From a virus: a stretch of DNA of 53,660 bases. The stretch is from positions 1 through 53,660 of IMG/VR virus record IMGVR_UViG_3300025887_000028; one strand, written 5' to 3'. This document shows, in pieces, positions 9,055 through 20,326 of this stretch. Made by a program: the position numbers and the translations under genes. The notes beneath the pieces are model-generated. The model made no database searches. It saw only the letters and a program-made list of their open reading frames with translations, and had not been told where the DNA came from. Each line of letters starts with the position of its first letter. Position 1 is the first letter of the stretch.

Positions 9055-10821
9055 ATGGCATTCCAAGTAAGCCCAGGTGTAAATGTTTCTGAGATTGACC
9101 TAACGACAGTCGTACCCGCAGTTGCAACCTCTACAGGTGCTTTTGCAGGTGTGTTTCGTTGGGGACCAGTTGATGAACCTATTCTTATCGATTCAGAGAA
9201 TACACTAGTATCGCGTTTTGGTAAACCTTACGCAAACACAACATGGACAAACGCAGAGTCCTTTTTCACTGCAGCAAACTTTCTAGCATATAGTAATTCA
9301 TTGTTTGTAGTTCGCACAGACAACAGTGCAACAAGAGCAACTCTTGCAGGCGCAGCTTTTGAAGCAAAGCATGTAGGTGCATTGGGCAACTCACTTGAAG
9401 TTCTAGTAACAACAGGTGCTGCTGACGAATATTCAACTTCTGTTGACATCAACGAATTCTTTCTTGACATCACAGTAAGTAGAACGAAAGCATCTTTCGA
9501 CTCAGGTGCGGGTGAACCCGGTGTAGCTCAAGGTGATATCATCGAATTAGAAGATGGTACACGACTTGAAATTTCTGAAATCGAAGGTGACGATATTTCG
9601 TTCACAACAAGATACACAGGTCTAAATAGCGTAGGCTCAGCAACACCAAGCTCAACTTACACAGTAAATAGAATTTGGCGTGGTGCAACTGTAATCGGTT
9701 CTGCTCCTACAAGCGAAAACAACATTCACGTTGTTGTAGTCGATGCTGGTGGCGAATTCACTGGAGTTGCAGGAACAGTTCTTGAAGCTTTCGATAACAT
9801 ATCGACTACACCAGGCGCGAAAAGATTTGATGGATCTTCGAACTACTATGTAGACTTTGTTGAACAGAATTCAAACTATATCAGAACGACCGGTACTACA
9901 CCATTTAGAACATATTCTAGATTAATCAACGCTGTTGACGGTACTGACGAATCTGGTTCATTGAATTCAGCGCTTGCAGCAAGCTTTGACTTGTTTAAGA
10001 ATGCTGACGATATCGATGTTTCATTGATAATGACTGGTCGTGCTAATGCAACAGTATCTGCATACATCATCGATAACATCGTCGAATATAGAAAAGATTG
10101 TGTCGTTTTCGTATCACCAGCATTGACAGACGATACTTCTGCTGATATCGTAGCATTTAGAAATACTCTACCAAGTAGTTCATATGCGTTCATGGACTCT
10201 GGATATAAGTATCAGTACGACAAGTACGGTGACGTGTATCGCTGGATTCCTCTAAATGGCGATATTGCAGGTCTTTGTGCAAGAACTGACGAACTTCGTG
10301 ACCCATGGTTCTCACCAGCAGGTTACAATAGAGGTAACGTAAAAAATGTTGTCAAGCTGAAATTTAATCCAAATAAAGCGCAGCGTGATGCACTATACAG
10401 TGCTGGTGTAAACCCAGTTATCACACAGCCAGGTCAAGGTACTGTATTGTTTGGAGATAAAACGCTTCTAGGAACACCTAGCGCATTTGATCGTATCAAC
10501 GTTCGTCGTCTATTCATCGTGCTCGAAAAAGCAATTTCAAGAGCATCAAAATCGACACTATTTGAATTCAACGATGAATTTACAAGATCACAATTCAAGA
10601 ATCTTGTTGAACCGTTTCTTCGTGATGTTCAAGGTCGCCGTGGTATCTTCGACTTCAAAGTTGTTTGCGATGAAACAAATAACACACCAGAAGTTATTGA
10701 CGCAAATCGTTTCACGGGTGATATCTACATCAAACCAGCACGAGCTATCAACTTCATTCAGTTGAACTTCGTTGCTGTTAGAACTGGTGTAGAATTCGAA
10801 GAAATCGTAGGTCAATTCTAA
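9055..10821 (+). CDS. gp18: Tail sheath protein gp18
   Basis: This is the contractile sheath subunit. The N-terminus MAFQVSPGVNVSEIDLT, followed by TGAFAGVFRWGPV, is the typical sheath opening. The C-terminal RDVQGRRGIFDFKVVCDETN and the closing GVEFEEIVGQF are the conserved sheath end. The 588 residues compare with 659 in T4. Two ATGs are possible (9049, 9055). AGGAG at 9042-9046 is only 2 nt from the first and 8 nt from the second, so 9055 is chosen. It is followed after 22 nt by the tube gene. Confidence 0.95.
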   Translation: MAFQVSPGVNVSEIDLTTVVPAVATSTGAFAGVFRWGPVDEPILIDSENTLVSRFGKPYANTTWTNAESFFTAANFLAYSNSLFVVRTDNSATRATLAGAAFEAKHVGALGNSLEVLVTTGAADEYSTSVDINEFFLDITVSRTKASFDSGAGEPGVAQGDIIELEDGTRLEISEIEGDDISFTTRYTGLNSVGSATPSSTYTVNRIWRGATVIGSAPTSENNIHVVVVDAGGEFTGVAGTVLEAFDNISTTPGAKRFDGSSNYYVDFVEQNSNYIRTTGTTPFRTYSRLINAVDGTDESGSLNSALAASFDLFKNADDIDVSLIMTGRANATVSAYIIDNIVEYRKDCVVFVSPALTDDTSADIVAFRNTLPSSSYAFMDSGYKYQYDKYGDVYRWIPLNGDIAGLCARTDELRDPWFSPAGYNRGNVKNVVKLKFNPNKAQRDALYSAGVNPVITQPGQGTVLFGDKTLLGTPSAFDRINVRRLFIVLEKAISRASKSTLFEFNDEFTRSQFKNLVEPFLRDVQGRRGIFDFKVVCDETNNTPEVIDANRFTGDIYIKPARAINFIQLNFVAVRTGVEFEEIVGQF

Positions 10822-10843
10822 TTAAAGGTAAGGAGTTACAACA

Positions 10844-11398
10844 ATGGCTTTCAATGTAAACGAAATCAAGAGCCAGCTAACTCTTGGAGGCGCTAAGGCA
10901 TCACTTTTTCAGGTTCAAATTCAGAACCCTGTAAACGGTGCAGGCGATCTAAAGACACCATTCATGGTGAAAGCTGCTCAACTTCCAGGCTCAACGCTTG
11001 GTATGATCGAGGTTCCATACTTCGGGCGTAAAATTAAAATTGCTGGTGATAGAACATTCGAAGAGTGGACTGTCACAGTTATCAACGATGAAGACTTTCT
11101 CATTCGCAATGCGATGGAAGAATGGATGGCATCTATAAACTCACATGAGGGTAACATTCGCAATCTAGGCAACGCTTCTCCGTTGCAATATAAATCGCAG
11201 GCTCAAATTACTCAGTATTCCAAAACTGGCGTAGCCCTTCGCGAATATTCCTTTGTAGGACTGTTCCCGACTAATGTTGCACCAATTGAAATGTCTTGGG
11301 AAACTGTTGACGCTATTGAAGAATTCACTGTTACATTCCAATACGACTATTGGAACGTATCTGGTGGAATCACAGGCGGAGCGGCAACTCAAGAGTAA
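10844..11398 (+). CDS. gp19: Tail tube protein gp19
   Basis: This 184-residue protein of the gp19 tube family (T4: 163) follows the sheath gene directly. Visible family features are MVKAAQLPGSTLGMIEVPYFGRKIK in two conserved strands, the FEEWTVTVINDEDFLIRNAMEEW block, and the C-terminal FTVTFQYDYW. It forms the rigid inner tube through which DNA leaves. AAGGAG precedes the ATG. A hairpin follows the gene at 11408-11435. Confidence 0.93.
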   Translation: MAFNVNEIKSQLTLGGAKASLFQVQIQNPVNGAGDLKTPFMVKAAQLPGSTLGMIEVPYFGRKIKIAGDRTFEEWTVTVINDEDFLIRNAMEEWMASINSHEGNIRNLGNASPLQYKSQAQITQYSKTGVALREYSFVGLFPTNVAPIEMSWETVDAIEEFTVTFQYDYWNVSGGITGGAATQE

Positions 11399-11407
11399 TG
11401 CTATATA

Positions 11408-11435
11408 AGAAGGGGCGATTAAAGTTGCCCCTTCT
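11408..11435 (+). terminator. Hairpin after tail tube gene (possible partial terminator)
   Basis: AGAAGGGGC and GCCCCTTCT form a perfect 9-bp stem around a 10-nt loop between genes 19 and 20. No long T tract follows, so it may be a weak terminator or an mRNA stabiliser rather than a full stop. No separate promoter for gene 20 is evident. Confidence 0.55.
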
Positions 11436-11459
11436 ATCAACTTTAAAGGATTATGGTAC

Positions 11460-13167
11460 ATGGCATTGCAGCTATTTGGTTTTGAGATAAAGCGCAAAGA
11501 AGATGAATTAAATAAGAATAAAGTCGTTTCGTTTGTTCAACCAAACGAAGGCGATGGATCTGTGTCTGTAACAACAAACGTACCAGGCTCTGGTGGTACG
11601 ATGAGTAGCATCATAGATTTGGACGGCGTTGCAAAATCAGAAGCAGAGATTGTTCAAAAATATCGCGACATGCTACAACAACCAGAAGTTCAAATGGCAG
11701 TCGATGATGTTGTGAATGAAGCAATCAATATCACATATGATGAAGCGCCTGTGACGTGTGTTACCGACGATATTCCTAACATATCAGACGGTACAAAAAA
11801 GAAAATACGAGACGAGTTCGACAACATTCTAAGAATGCTCGACTTCTCAAACTATGGTTATGACATTTTTCAAAAATGGTATGTCGATGGTAGATTGAAC
11901 TATCATGTGGTAATCGATGAAAAAAATCCTCGCGACGGAGTGCGCGAGTTGAGATATGTTGATCCAAGAAAAATCAGAAAAATTCGTGAGTATGAAAAGG
12001 TAAAGATCGGCGAAGGTCCAAACACATCATATGTTAATAGAATCAAAAATGAATACTACATATACGTTGAAAATGGATTCCTAAACGATAGCAAGAGTAA
12101 AACGTCAACAACTGTCGCAGACTTTCAAGGTGGTATTAGTGGTCTTAGAATTTCCGTTGACTCTATCGTAAACTGTAGCTCCGGCTTACTAAACGAGAAG
12201 AATACTGTTGTTCTATCACACTTACACAAAGCAATCAAACCACTAAATCAACTTCGCATGATGGAAGATGCGTCTGTTGTGTATCGCATATCAAGAGCAC
12301 CAGAGCGCCGTGTATTTTATATTGACGTTGGTAACTTACCTAAAGCGAAAGCTGAGCAATATCTACGTGACATGATGACGAAGCACAAGAATCGTCTTGT
12401 ATATGATGCGAACAGCGGAGAAGTTCGCGATGATCGTAAACATATGTCAATGACAGACGACTTCTGGTTGCCAAGACGCGAAGGTGGCAAAGGTACTGAG
12501 ATTACTACGCTGCCAGGTGGTCAAAATCTAGGTGAAATGGAAGACATCGTGTATTTCCAGAAGAGACTTTACAAAGCATTGAATGTTCCCGTATCAAGAC
12601 TTGAGCAAGACACAGGATTTGCACTTGGTCGTTCATCAGAGATCAGTAGAGACGAAGTAAAGTTTTCTAAATTCATTCGCAGACTTAGAGCAAGATTTTC
12701 TATTCTTTTTGACAAAATACTTGAAAAGCAACTCATTCTCAAGGGTATTATCACTCCAGAGGATTGGGATAAAATTCAAAATACAATTCGATACGACTTT
12801 ATGCTCGATAATCATTTCGAAGAGTTGAAGCAAGCTGAAATATTGCAAAACAGATTGCAGATATTAAGAGATGTTGAAGAGTACACTGGTACATATTATT
12901 CGAAAAAATGGGTTCGTAAAAACATTCTTCAGATGACAGATGATGAAATTGAAGATATGAAAGACGAGATTGAAAAGGAATCTGAAGAAGAACCTTCTGA
13001 AGATGAAGAAGATATGTACAATGAAGTTAAGACAAGCGATAAAGTGATACAAGAATATCCAGTGGAGATTGAAGAGGAGCGCACCTTGTCAGATGAAGAC
13101 AGAAAGCTAATCGAATCTTTCTCAGAAACTATAAATAGACTTGTAACAGATGACGTAGAGGATGATA

Positions 13168-13175
<8 letters not shown>
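11460..13175 (+). CDS. gp20: Portal vertex protein gp20
   Basis: The dodecameric portal through which DNA enters and leaves the head is 571 residues (T4: 524). Diagnostic segments include QPEVQMAVDDVVNEAI near the N-terminus, DGRLNYHVVID, LRYVDPRKIRKI, APERRVFYIDVGNLPK, MTDDFWLPRREGGKGTEI, and the block RLEQDTGFALGRSSEISRDE. The C-terminus is strongly acidic (EEEPSEDEEDMY region and the final VEDDNE). It ends in an ATGAATGA overlap with the collagen-like gene. Confidence 0.96.
13130..13137 (+). promoter_or_regulatory. T4-type late promoter inside the end of gene 20
   Basis: TATAAATA sits in the last codons of gene 20, 30 nt upstream of the collagen-like ATG at 13168. That is the usual late-promoter distance, so it probably serves that gene. 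Confidence 0.6.
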
Positions 13176-14379
<1,204 letters not shown>

Positions 14380-14384
14380 TTGAT

Positions 14385-14855
14385 ATGGAATGTGGTGAAT
14401 GCACCGAATGCTGTGAATTATTGAAAATTGATTCGCGCAAACCTTTACAAGATGATGTGATTGAACAGATAGAGATTTATTCTCCTGCTGGAGATTTGTG
14501 CAATCACTGTGAAAAGAATGTAGGGTGTAAAATACACGAAATGCGCCCTTTGATTTGTAGAACTTTTCAATGTGCTTATACACAACATGAAAATGCGCCT
14601 ATTGAATTACGACCCGATAACTGTGGAGTGATATTTGAAAAACTAGATGATGAATTAGTAGTGGGAACAATTAGACCTAATAGACAAATAACCTCTGCTG
14701 GCATTGGTCAGATAAAGAGTTTCAATAAACAAGGATATTCTGTAGTGCTTACTAAATACGACACTAATGAAGTCAAAGTTTTTGAAAACGCCGAAAAAGA
14801 GCGTAGAGATGTTATGGTCAAGTTTGCAAAGTATAGAAAGATAGCAGATGGCTAA
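14385..14855 (+). CDS. YkgJ-family cysteine-cluster protein
   Basis: The 156-residue protein has the cysteine pattern CGECTECC near the N-terminus, then CNHCEKNVGCKIH and RPLICRTFQC. This matches the YkgJ (UPF0153) putative Zn/Fe-binding cluster. The biochemical role of the family is not settled. The start is ATG 14385, 5 nt after the collagen gene stop; a TTG at 14376 overlapping that stop is an alternative. It overlaps the next gene by 8 bp. Its place between a collagen-like protein and large virion proteins suggests a modification or metal-linked maturation job, which is inference only. Confidence 0.75.
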   Translation: MECGECTECCELLKIDSRKPLQDDVIEQIEIYSPAGDLCNHCEKNVGCKIHEMRPLICRTFQCAYTQHENAPIELRPDNCGVIFEKLDDELVVGTIRPNRQITSAGIGQIKSFNKQGYSVVLTKYDTNEVKVFENAEKERRDVMVKFAKYRKIADG

Positions 14856-17835
14856 TACACCCACAACAGACCTTACAAGCTTATACACAGACAGCGCTAC
14901 AAACTGGGCTGAATTATCAAGCTACACTGCTGGTGCCTCTCCATCTCTTGAAGAAGAAGCGTATCTTCAAGGTCTAAACTGTGTTTCTCAAGCGATTGCT
15001 TCTAACAAAACAGGTGCTGCATCTGGCATTAACTATTCAGCTACTAACCCAGCAGCTTTTGTTGATGGGGGTGATGTATTCTTCTTTTGGTGGCTATTCT
15101 TCTTCCCATCTGCTATCAACGACTATAATGAAACTGTAGGGCAAACTGCTCCTAGTCAAAACAGCCCTGGAACAGCATCAGGATTCTTTATAGGCATCGG
15201 TTCAAGTACAACTAACCACGATTGGTTTGCTGTTGGCGGCGCTGATTACGGGCGTTATCCTTATGGTGGTTGGCAAAACGTAGCAATCGATCCTTTGCGA
15301 GATGCATCATTTACAGATGGCCCACCGGCAGCCTCTACATATAGCAACTTCGGATTTCTACCTAACGTTACTTCTGCTCCTTCTCGTGGTCAGTCACTTG
15401 TTGTTGATGCTATTCGTTGGGGCAGAGGTCTTATCCAATACACAGGTGGATCTCCTGCAGGTACATTTGACGATATTGCTGATACAAATGATACTACTAC
15501 CAATAGATGGGGTTTATTTCAAAGAGCGGTTGGATCATTCATATTTAAAGGCAAATTAGAATTAGGAACCACTGCATCATCGCTATTATTCTCTGCACAA
15601 AACAGAACAATCAATATTGATGATACAAGACAAGTTTATACTAACTTCAACGTAATTGAAGTAAATAATGCTGCCTCAGATATTTCTCTGACAAACATTA
15701 CAATCAATAAACTAAGATATATTGATACTCTTGCATTTGATAATTCTAAAGGTCAGTTTATTGTAAATGACGGCGCTACAGTCATGATTGAAGGCTGTAC
15801 ATTCGCTGACATGGACATATTTACTTTTGGCACAAACTGTGATGTATCTACAACGGCATTCTTGAGATGTGGACAAGTAACACAGGGAAGTGCTCCTATC
15901 ACGTCTTGTGATTTTATCAGTAGTACCGCAGCATCAAGTCTTCTTGCAAATAGTTTAGCAGGTGTTCAAACATGTACATTCCAGAGCGATGGTTCGAACC
16001 ATGCTATTGAATTAACTGCTGTTCCTGCATCATACACGTGGGACCACACTACTACAGGTTACGCAACTGGTTCCCTCGGTATTGAAGGTACTGATTTCAC
16101 CGCCGGATCGACTGGTAACGAAACTCTTTATATCAATGCAACATCTTCTCAAGATATTGTAATTACAATTCCTTCTGGTATCACAACACCAAGTATTAGA
16201 CGCAGTGCAAGCTACACAGGTCAAATTACAGTTCAAGTTCAAGCAAAAACGATTGACGTAAACGTAAAAGATGAAGATGGTGTAAATGTTTCTGGTGCAT
16301 TCGTTTGGTTGAATGATGGTGCCATTACAATCTTTAATGGTACAACAGACGCAAGTGGTAATATACTACAACAGAGCTATAGTGGATCAAATAACACAAC
16401 TCTTCGTGTAAGACAGTTTGGCAAAGAGCCATTCCAAACTACTTTGGGTACAGCAACTGGTTCAGTGTCTCAGCTGGTTACTCTCCTTACAGATGATCAA
16501 CAGGTTGCCGTTCCTACACTAAACAACACTTGGACTATCAACACAACTGCTCAGACTATCACAATGACTTCTGGTCCAACACTTCCGTTCAGTGCTTATA
16601 GTGCGATTGACACGTCACAAGACCTATATGAATCTGTGATGAACACATTTGCTGCTACAGCATTTATGCAATTTACAGTACCGCTTGAATCAGTCACAAG
16701 AACACAGTACAATTTTATCAATGGCTACACATTTGGCGCAAAAGATAATGATTATAAGTTCTTGTATGGCGGTTCGTTTGCTGATGCTGCTAACTCACTA
16801 CTTTGGTCAAACGTTAGAACAATTGGTTCTTTAAGTGGCGGCGGCATCTATATTGTTCAAGGGACAGAATTAGCAGACACTAAACTTACAACTTGGTGGC
16901 CTGACGGAAACATCGATGTTCTCGTGAAGATTCAAGACGGTACATTCATACAGTCTACAGACGAATCTGCAACGGCAGTAGATGGCGCTATTTGGTTATT
17001 TGCAAGAGACTATGGTGATACATACGACCACTTCTTCTCAGACTTATCGGGTGCTGGTCAAAACATTGTTGCTCTTTCGACACTTTCTGATCCAAACAAT
17101 CAAACTGCTTCTGCTACAGTTGGTGCTTATGGAGTCACGATTAGTTCTTTTGGAACAATTTCAAGATCACTAAATGGCACAGACTTCTTCAACTACAGAG
17201 TTGAAGTCAATGGAAATGGTAATACTCTTGCTCAAGTATATGAATATCTAAAGTATGCGACTTCTGAAGATTTCTCCATCACAGTTGATGGAGATGATGG
17301 CTTTGAATATAGAAATGCTGATGAAGCGCTTACTACATTCACTGCAACAGATGTAAAACAAGCCCCATTCGGCACATTTGCCGGTGGTCGTTTCTTCGGT
17401 ACTCAAGGTGTATTCTTGACGAATGTTGTCGGAACAACATTTGAACTTATTGATAATACAGGAACCACACGAACACCACCTCTTACAACAGACTTCCAGA
17501 TTACTGGTCTGAAAGACGGAACTGAAGTAAGACTCTACAATTCAAACACATTTGCAGAAATTGCAGGTGTTGAAGATATGACAGGCGGATCAGGCACAGC
17601 TATTAATGCTTCTGTCGGAGAAGTCTTTATAAGCGGTACTACAGATAGCAATACTTTCAGATTCAATTACAACTTTGTTGACGATTTTGCTAATACTCCT
17701 GTGCCGATTTTCGTCGTTATTATGAATTTGAACTATCAACATATAAGATTGTCGAGTCTTCCTGACTTGTCAATTACGGATCAATCCATTCCTGTTACTC
17801 AGACGATTGATAGAAACTACAATGATCCCGACTAG
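14848..17835 (+). CDS. Large virion/adhesin protein with beta-rich domains
   Basis: This 995-residue protein shows no enzyme motif. An unusual aromatic run, GDVFFFWWLFFFP (about 73-86), lies in the N-terminal domain. Residues about 240-400 are Thr/Asn/Ile-rich with short turns, as in right-handed beta-helices. Residues about 471-555 (NVKDEDGVNVSGAFVWLNDG onward) resemble a carboxypeptidase-regulatory-like beta-sandwich. The C-terminus ends in RNYNDPD, shared with the next protein. It starts inside the end of the cysteine-cluster gene. A tail-fibre or adhesin role is inferred from size, composition and late context. Confidence 0.7.
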   Translation: MANTPTTDLTSLYTDSATNWAELSSYTAGASPSLEEEAYLQGLNCVSQAIASNKTGAASGINYSATNPAAFVDGGDVFFFWWLFFFPSAINDYNETVGQTAPSQNSPGTASGFFIGIGSSTTNHDWFAVGGADYGRYPYGGWQNVAIDPLRDASFTDGPPAASTYSNFGFLPNVTSAPSRGQSLVVDAIRWGRGLIQYTGGSPAGTFDDIADTNDTTTNRWGLFQRAVGSFIFKGKLELGTTASSLLFSAQNRTINIDDTRQVYTNFNVIEVNNAASDISLTNITINKLRYIDTLAFDNSKGQFIVNDGATVMIEGCTFADMDIFTFGTNCDVSTTAFLRCGQVTQGSAPITSCDFISSTAASSLLANSLAGVQTCTFQSDGSNHAIELTAVPASYTWDHTTTGYATGSLGIEGTDFTAGSTGNETLYINATSSQDIVITIPSGITTPSIRRSASYTGQITVQVQAKTIDVNVKDEDGVNVSGAFVWLNDGAITIFNGTTDASGNILQQSYSGSNNTTLRVRQFGKEPFQTTLGTATGSVSQLVTLLTDDQQVAVPTLNNTWTINTTAQTITMTSGPTLPFSAYSAIDTSQDLYESVMNTFAATAFMQFTVPLESVTRTQYNFINGYTFGAKDNDYKFLYGGSFADAANSLLWSNVRTIGSLSGGGIYIVQGTELADTKLTTWWPDGNIDVLVKIQDGTFIQSTDESATAVDGAIWLFARDYGDTYDHFFSDLSGAGQNIVALSTLSDPNNQTASATVGAYGVTISSFGTISRSLNGTDFFNYRVEVNGNGNTLAQVYEYLKYATSEDFSITVDGDDGFEYRNADEALTTFTATDVKQAPFGTFAGGRFFGTQGVFLTNVVGTTFELIDNTGTTRTPPLTTDFQITGLKDGTEVRLYNSNTFAEIAGVEDMTGGSGTAINASVGEVFISGTTDSNTFRFNYNFVDDFANTPVPIFVVIMNLNYQHIRLSSLPDLSITDQSIPVTQTIDRNYNDPD

Positions 17836-17842
17836 TGATTTT

Positions 17843-17850
17843 TATAAATA
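17843..17850 (+). promoter_or_regulatory. T4-type late promoter
   Basis: TATAAATA lies 8 nt after the previous stop and 55 nt upstream of the 784-residue structural protein gene. Confidence 0.82.
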
Positions 17851-17905
17851 GAATAAGAAGTATTGTACTCCATAACAATAAAAATAAAAACTAGGAGAAA
17901 GAAAA

Positions 17906-20260
17906 ATGGCATCAATTCAGCCTAATATCATTGACTTAGATGATCTGTTAATTCAGATTTCTAATATCAACGACAATGGTTCAACAAGCACCACGTTTAC
18001 GACAGCCGCAGCACACGGCATTAGCGTAGGTGACGAAGTCGTAATCAGTAATTGTAGCACAGCTGGATATAACGCTACTGTTGCTGCACAAAGTGCGACA
18101 GTTACGGCGACTGACGTTGACGTAACAGGTACGACATTTACAATTGCTACATCACTAGGAGCACAAAACGCTGCTGGTACTGGTCAAGTAATTGTAGACG
18201 ATGTTGCTGCTAATGACGTATATTTCACACCAGAAATTACAGTAGATGTTGTCAATTCAACATTCACACTCAATCAAGCAGGTAATCTATCTGTTGCTGG
18301 TACTGGTGTGACTGGTCAGGCACTTTACTCGTTCTTCAAAGAGCGTTGGAAAGAAGTTCCTTCAATCACAAAGTATGCATTCCCAATGCTATCAATTACG
18401 AACGAACAGTTCGAATTTCAAAACGGTTGGGCGCCTATTGCTGATGATACCCGTAAGAAAATTCGTACTGCTGGTTGGGCAGAAGTAAGTGCTACTGGTA
18501 TTACTAATCGTAGATACTCAGGTATTATTACTCTGGGTACACTAGGCGACACAGACCAACCCTACTACACACAAGACGACGCATTTACAGCTTCTACTGT
18601 TAATACGACATTTACTGGACAGGTTAACGAAGCTACTCCAATTCTTATGTCTGCTACTGGCACGAACGATATTAACTTTGATAGCACAAGTTCGATTGCT
18701 TCAACTACAACAAACCTAAGCGTTTTCCAGGTCGGCGATGTTATCACGTTCTCGGGTACTGCTTCTGGTACTAACGATGTGACAGTAACAGTTGCAACTG
18801 TTGGTGCGAATGCGCTTACATTTGAAGAAACTACACTCGCAGCAAGTGGTGTTGATTCCGGAACAGTAAGACTAGCAACTGATAGATCAGGTTACTTCTC
18901 TATCTACGTTCGTACACGTGGTAAAACATACGCAGACGCTGCTCTAGGCGACATCGGTGTTACTACAATGACAACCATTGTGTATCGTTTCCCTGTTACT
19001 AACGGAAACGACCTGAACATCAATACTACAGATGATAATGCATTTACTGGCTTGCTAATCACAGCACTATCTGGTAACGGTACAACTACAACTGTTACCG
19101 CTATTGATCACGGTCTGTATGAAGGTGCTCCAATTACCGTCACCAACACAGCAGATTTCACAGCAGGTAACTATACAGTTTCTGGTGTGACAGACGCTAA
19201 TACGTTTACAATCACAAATATATTCAACGGCACAGAGACAATCGGTGGTACAGAAGCTGTACAACTTCAGTATGTTTCCGACATGAGTGTTACGTACTTA
19301 CAGAATCCATCAACTGGATCTGGTAACGTTAGAATTCGTGGTGATTATGATACTGTCGGAACAGTAACATACGCAGTCGGTGACGTTGTTCTTGATGTTG
19401 GCGATAGCGGAGGAAATGGTGCGGATCGCTGGTACTACTTAGATGGCGTAGACGGTAACGTCGGTCACACAAGCATTGCGGCTGATAATGGTGCTAATGC
19501 GGGAACTTGGGTACTATGGTCATCGCTTGCACTCGGTGCGCATGGTGAAAGAGAAATTGCTACTGGTACATATTCAGCATTCTCAACAATCTTCGATCTG
19601 AACTCTGCTGGTACAACAGCAGCGGCTACTAAAGAGATTGCTTACGAATACGCTCAGTATATTCTTCGTGATACAGGTACAATCGACACTGGTACATCAC
19701 GTAACGGTAATATCTCTGATCCGCTTGTTTACTTCATCGGTTCTCAGCTACACACATATGCAGATACTAACTTCACAATTGAATCAATTGTGTTCCCATC
19801 TGCGGTATATGCTGCTGATATTGCTGCAGTTGATAAGAACAGCATTACGTTCCATGATTGGGAAGACAATCTGGTTCTGTTCCCGCTTACAGTTCTTGTT
19901 ACAATCAACTTCAACGATAACTTGGATACAGACTCGTCTTCACAGTTCTATGCTTACTACACAAGTGTTCCATCAGGAGACTTTGGCACGGTAGACGCAG
20001 TTCTTGTGAGAAACGATGCAGACAATCCAGTATTTGGTTCAGCCTTCAGTCAAACTGATCAGAAGTTTGAATTCAACTACGCATATGACGGTGATACAAC
20101 AGGTGGCAGATCACAGTCTACACCAACTCCGATCACAGTTATTGCTATCGGTCTAGAAAAAGCACAGTACGTGGTTGCTTCTGGTACGATTACAACTGCT
20201 GGTGCTACTATCTCGCTCGTTTCGCCGCTAGAAAGAAACTACGACGATCCTGACGGATAA
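17906..20260 (+). CDS. Large beta-rich virion protein with FCCH-like modules
   Basis: This 784-residue protein has at least two modules of the form HGIxxGDxVxIxNxxxxxYN / HGLYEGAPITVTNTADF (about 36-100 and 398-455). A degenerate third (about 245-310) has GDVITFSGTASGTNDVTV. Such modules are common in phage fibre and baseplate-associated proteins and resemble E1 FCCH-type beta-barrels. The C-terminus ERNYDDPDG repeats the tail of the preceding 995-residue protein. A clear TAGGAGA ribosome site is present. Function is unknown; late expression and composition indicate a virion component. Confidence 0.7.
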   Translation: MASIQPNIIDLDDLLIQISNINDNGSTSTTFTTAAAHGISVGDEVVISNCSTAGYNATVAAQSATVTATDVDVTGTTFTIATSLGAQNAAGTGQVIVDDVAANDVYFTPEITVDVVNSTFTLNQAGNLSVAGTGVTGQALYSFFKERWKEVPSITKYAFPMLSITNEQFEFQNGWAPIADDTRKKIRTAGWAEVSATGITNRRYSGIITLGTLGDTDQPYYTQDDAFTASTVNTTFTGQVNEATPILMSATGTNDINFDSTSSIASTTTNLSVFQVGDVITFSGTASGTNDVTVTVATVGANALTFEETTLAASGVDSGTVRLATDRSGYFSIYVRTRGKTYADAALGDIGVTTMTTIVYRFPVTNGNDLNINTTDDNAFTGLLITALSGNGTTTTVTAIDHGLYEGAPITVTNTADFTAGNYTVSGVTDANTFTITNIFNGTETIGGTEAVQLQYVSDMSVTYLQNPSTGSGNVRIRGDYDTVGTVTYAVGDVVLDVGDSGGNGADRWYYLDGVDGNVGHTSIAADNGANAGTWVLWSSLALGAHGEREIATGTYSAFSTIFDLNSAGTTAAATKEIAYEYAQYILRDTGTIDTGTSRNGNISDPLVYFIGSQLHTYADTNFTIESIVFPSAVYAADIAAVDKNSITFHDWEDNLVLFPLTVLVTINFNDNLDTDSSSQFYAYYTSVPSGDFGTVDAVLVRNDADNPVFGSAFSQTDQKFEFNYAYDGDTTGGRSQSTPTPITVIAIGLEKAQYVVASGTITTAGATISLVSPLERNYDDPDG

Positions 20261-20268
20261 TATAAATA
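20261..20268 (+). promoter_or_regulatory. T4-type late promoter
   Basis: TATAAATA begins immediately after the previous TAA. The predicted RNA start is near 20274, placing the hairpin at 20282-20304 at the very 5' end of the transcript. Confidence 0.8.
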
Positions 20269-20281
20269 CAAGTGAATGATA

Positions 20282-20304
20282 GAGAGGGCGACTATCGCCC
20301 TCTC
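20282..20304 (+). promoter_or_regulatory. 5'-leader hairpin
   Basis: GAGAGGGCGA and TCGCCCTCTC form a perfect 10-bp stem with a 3-nt loop. It is followed by AAAAAA rather than T residues, so it is not a normal terminator in the plus direction. It probably protects the late mRNA leader or limits read-through. Confidence 0.6.
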
Positions 20305-20326
20305 AAAAAACTATGAGGTTATAAGT

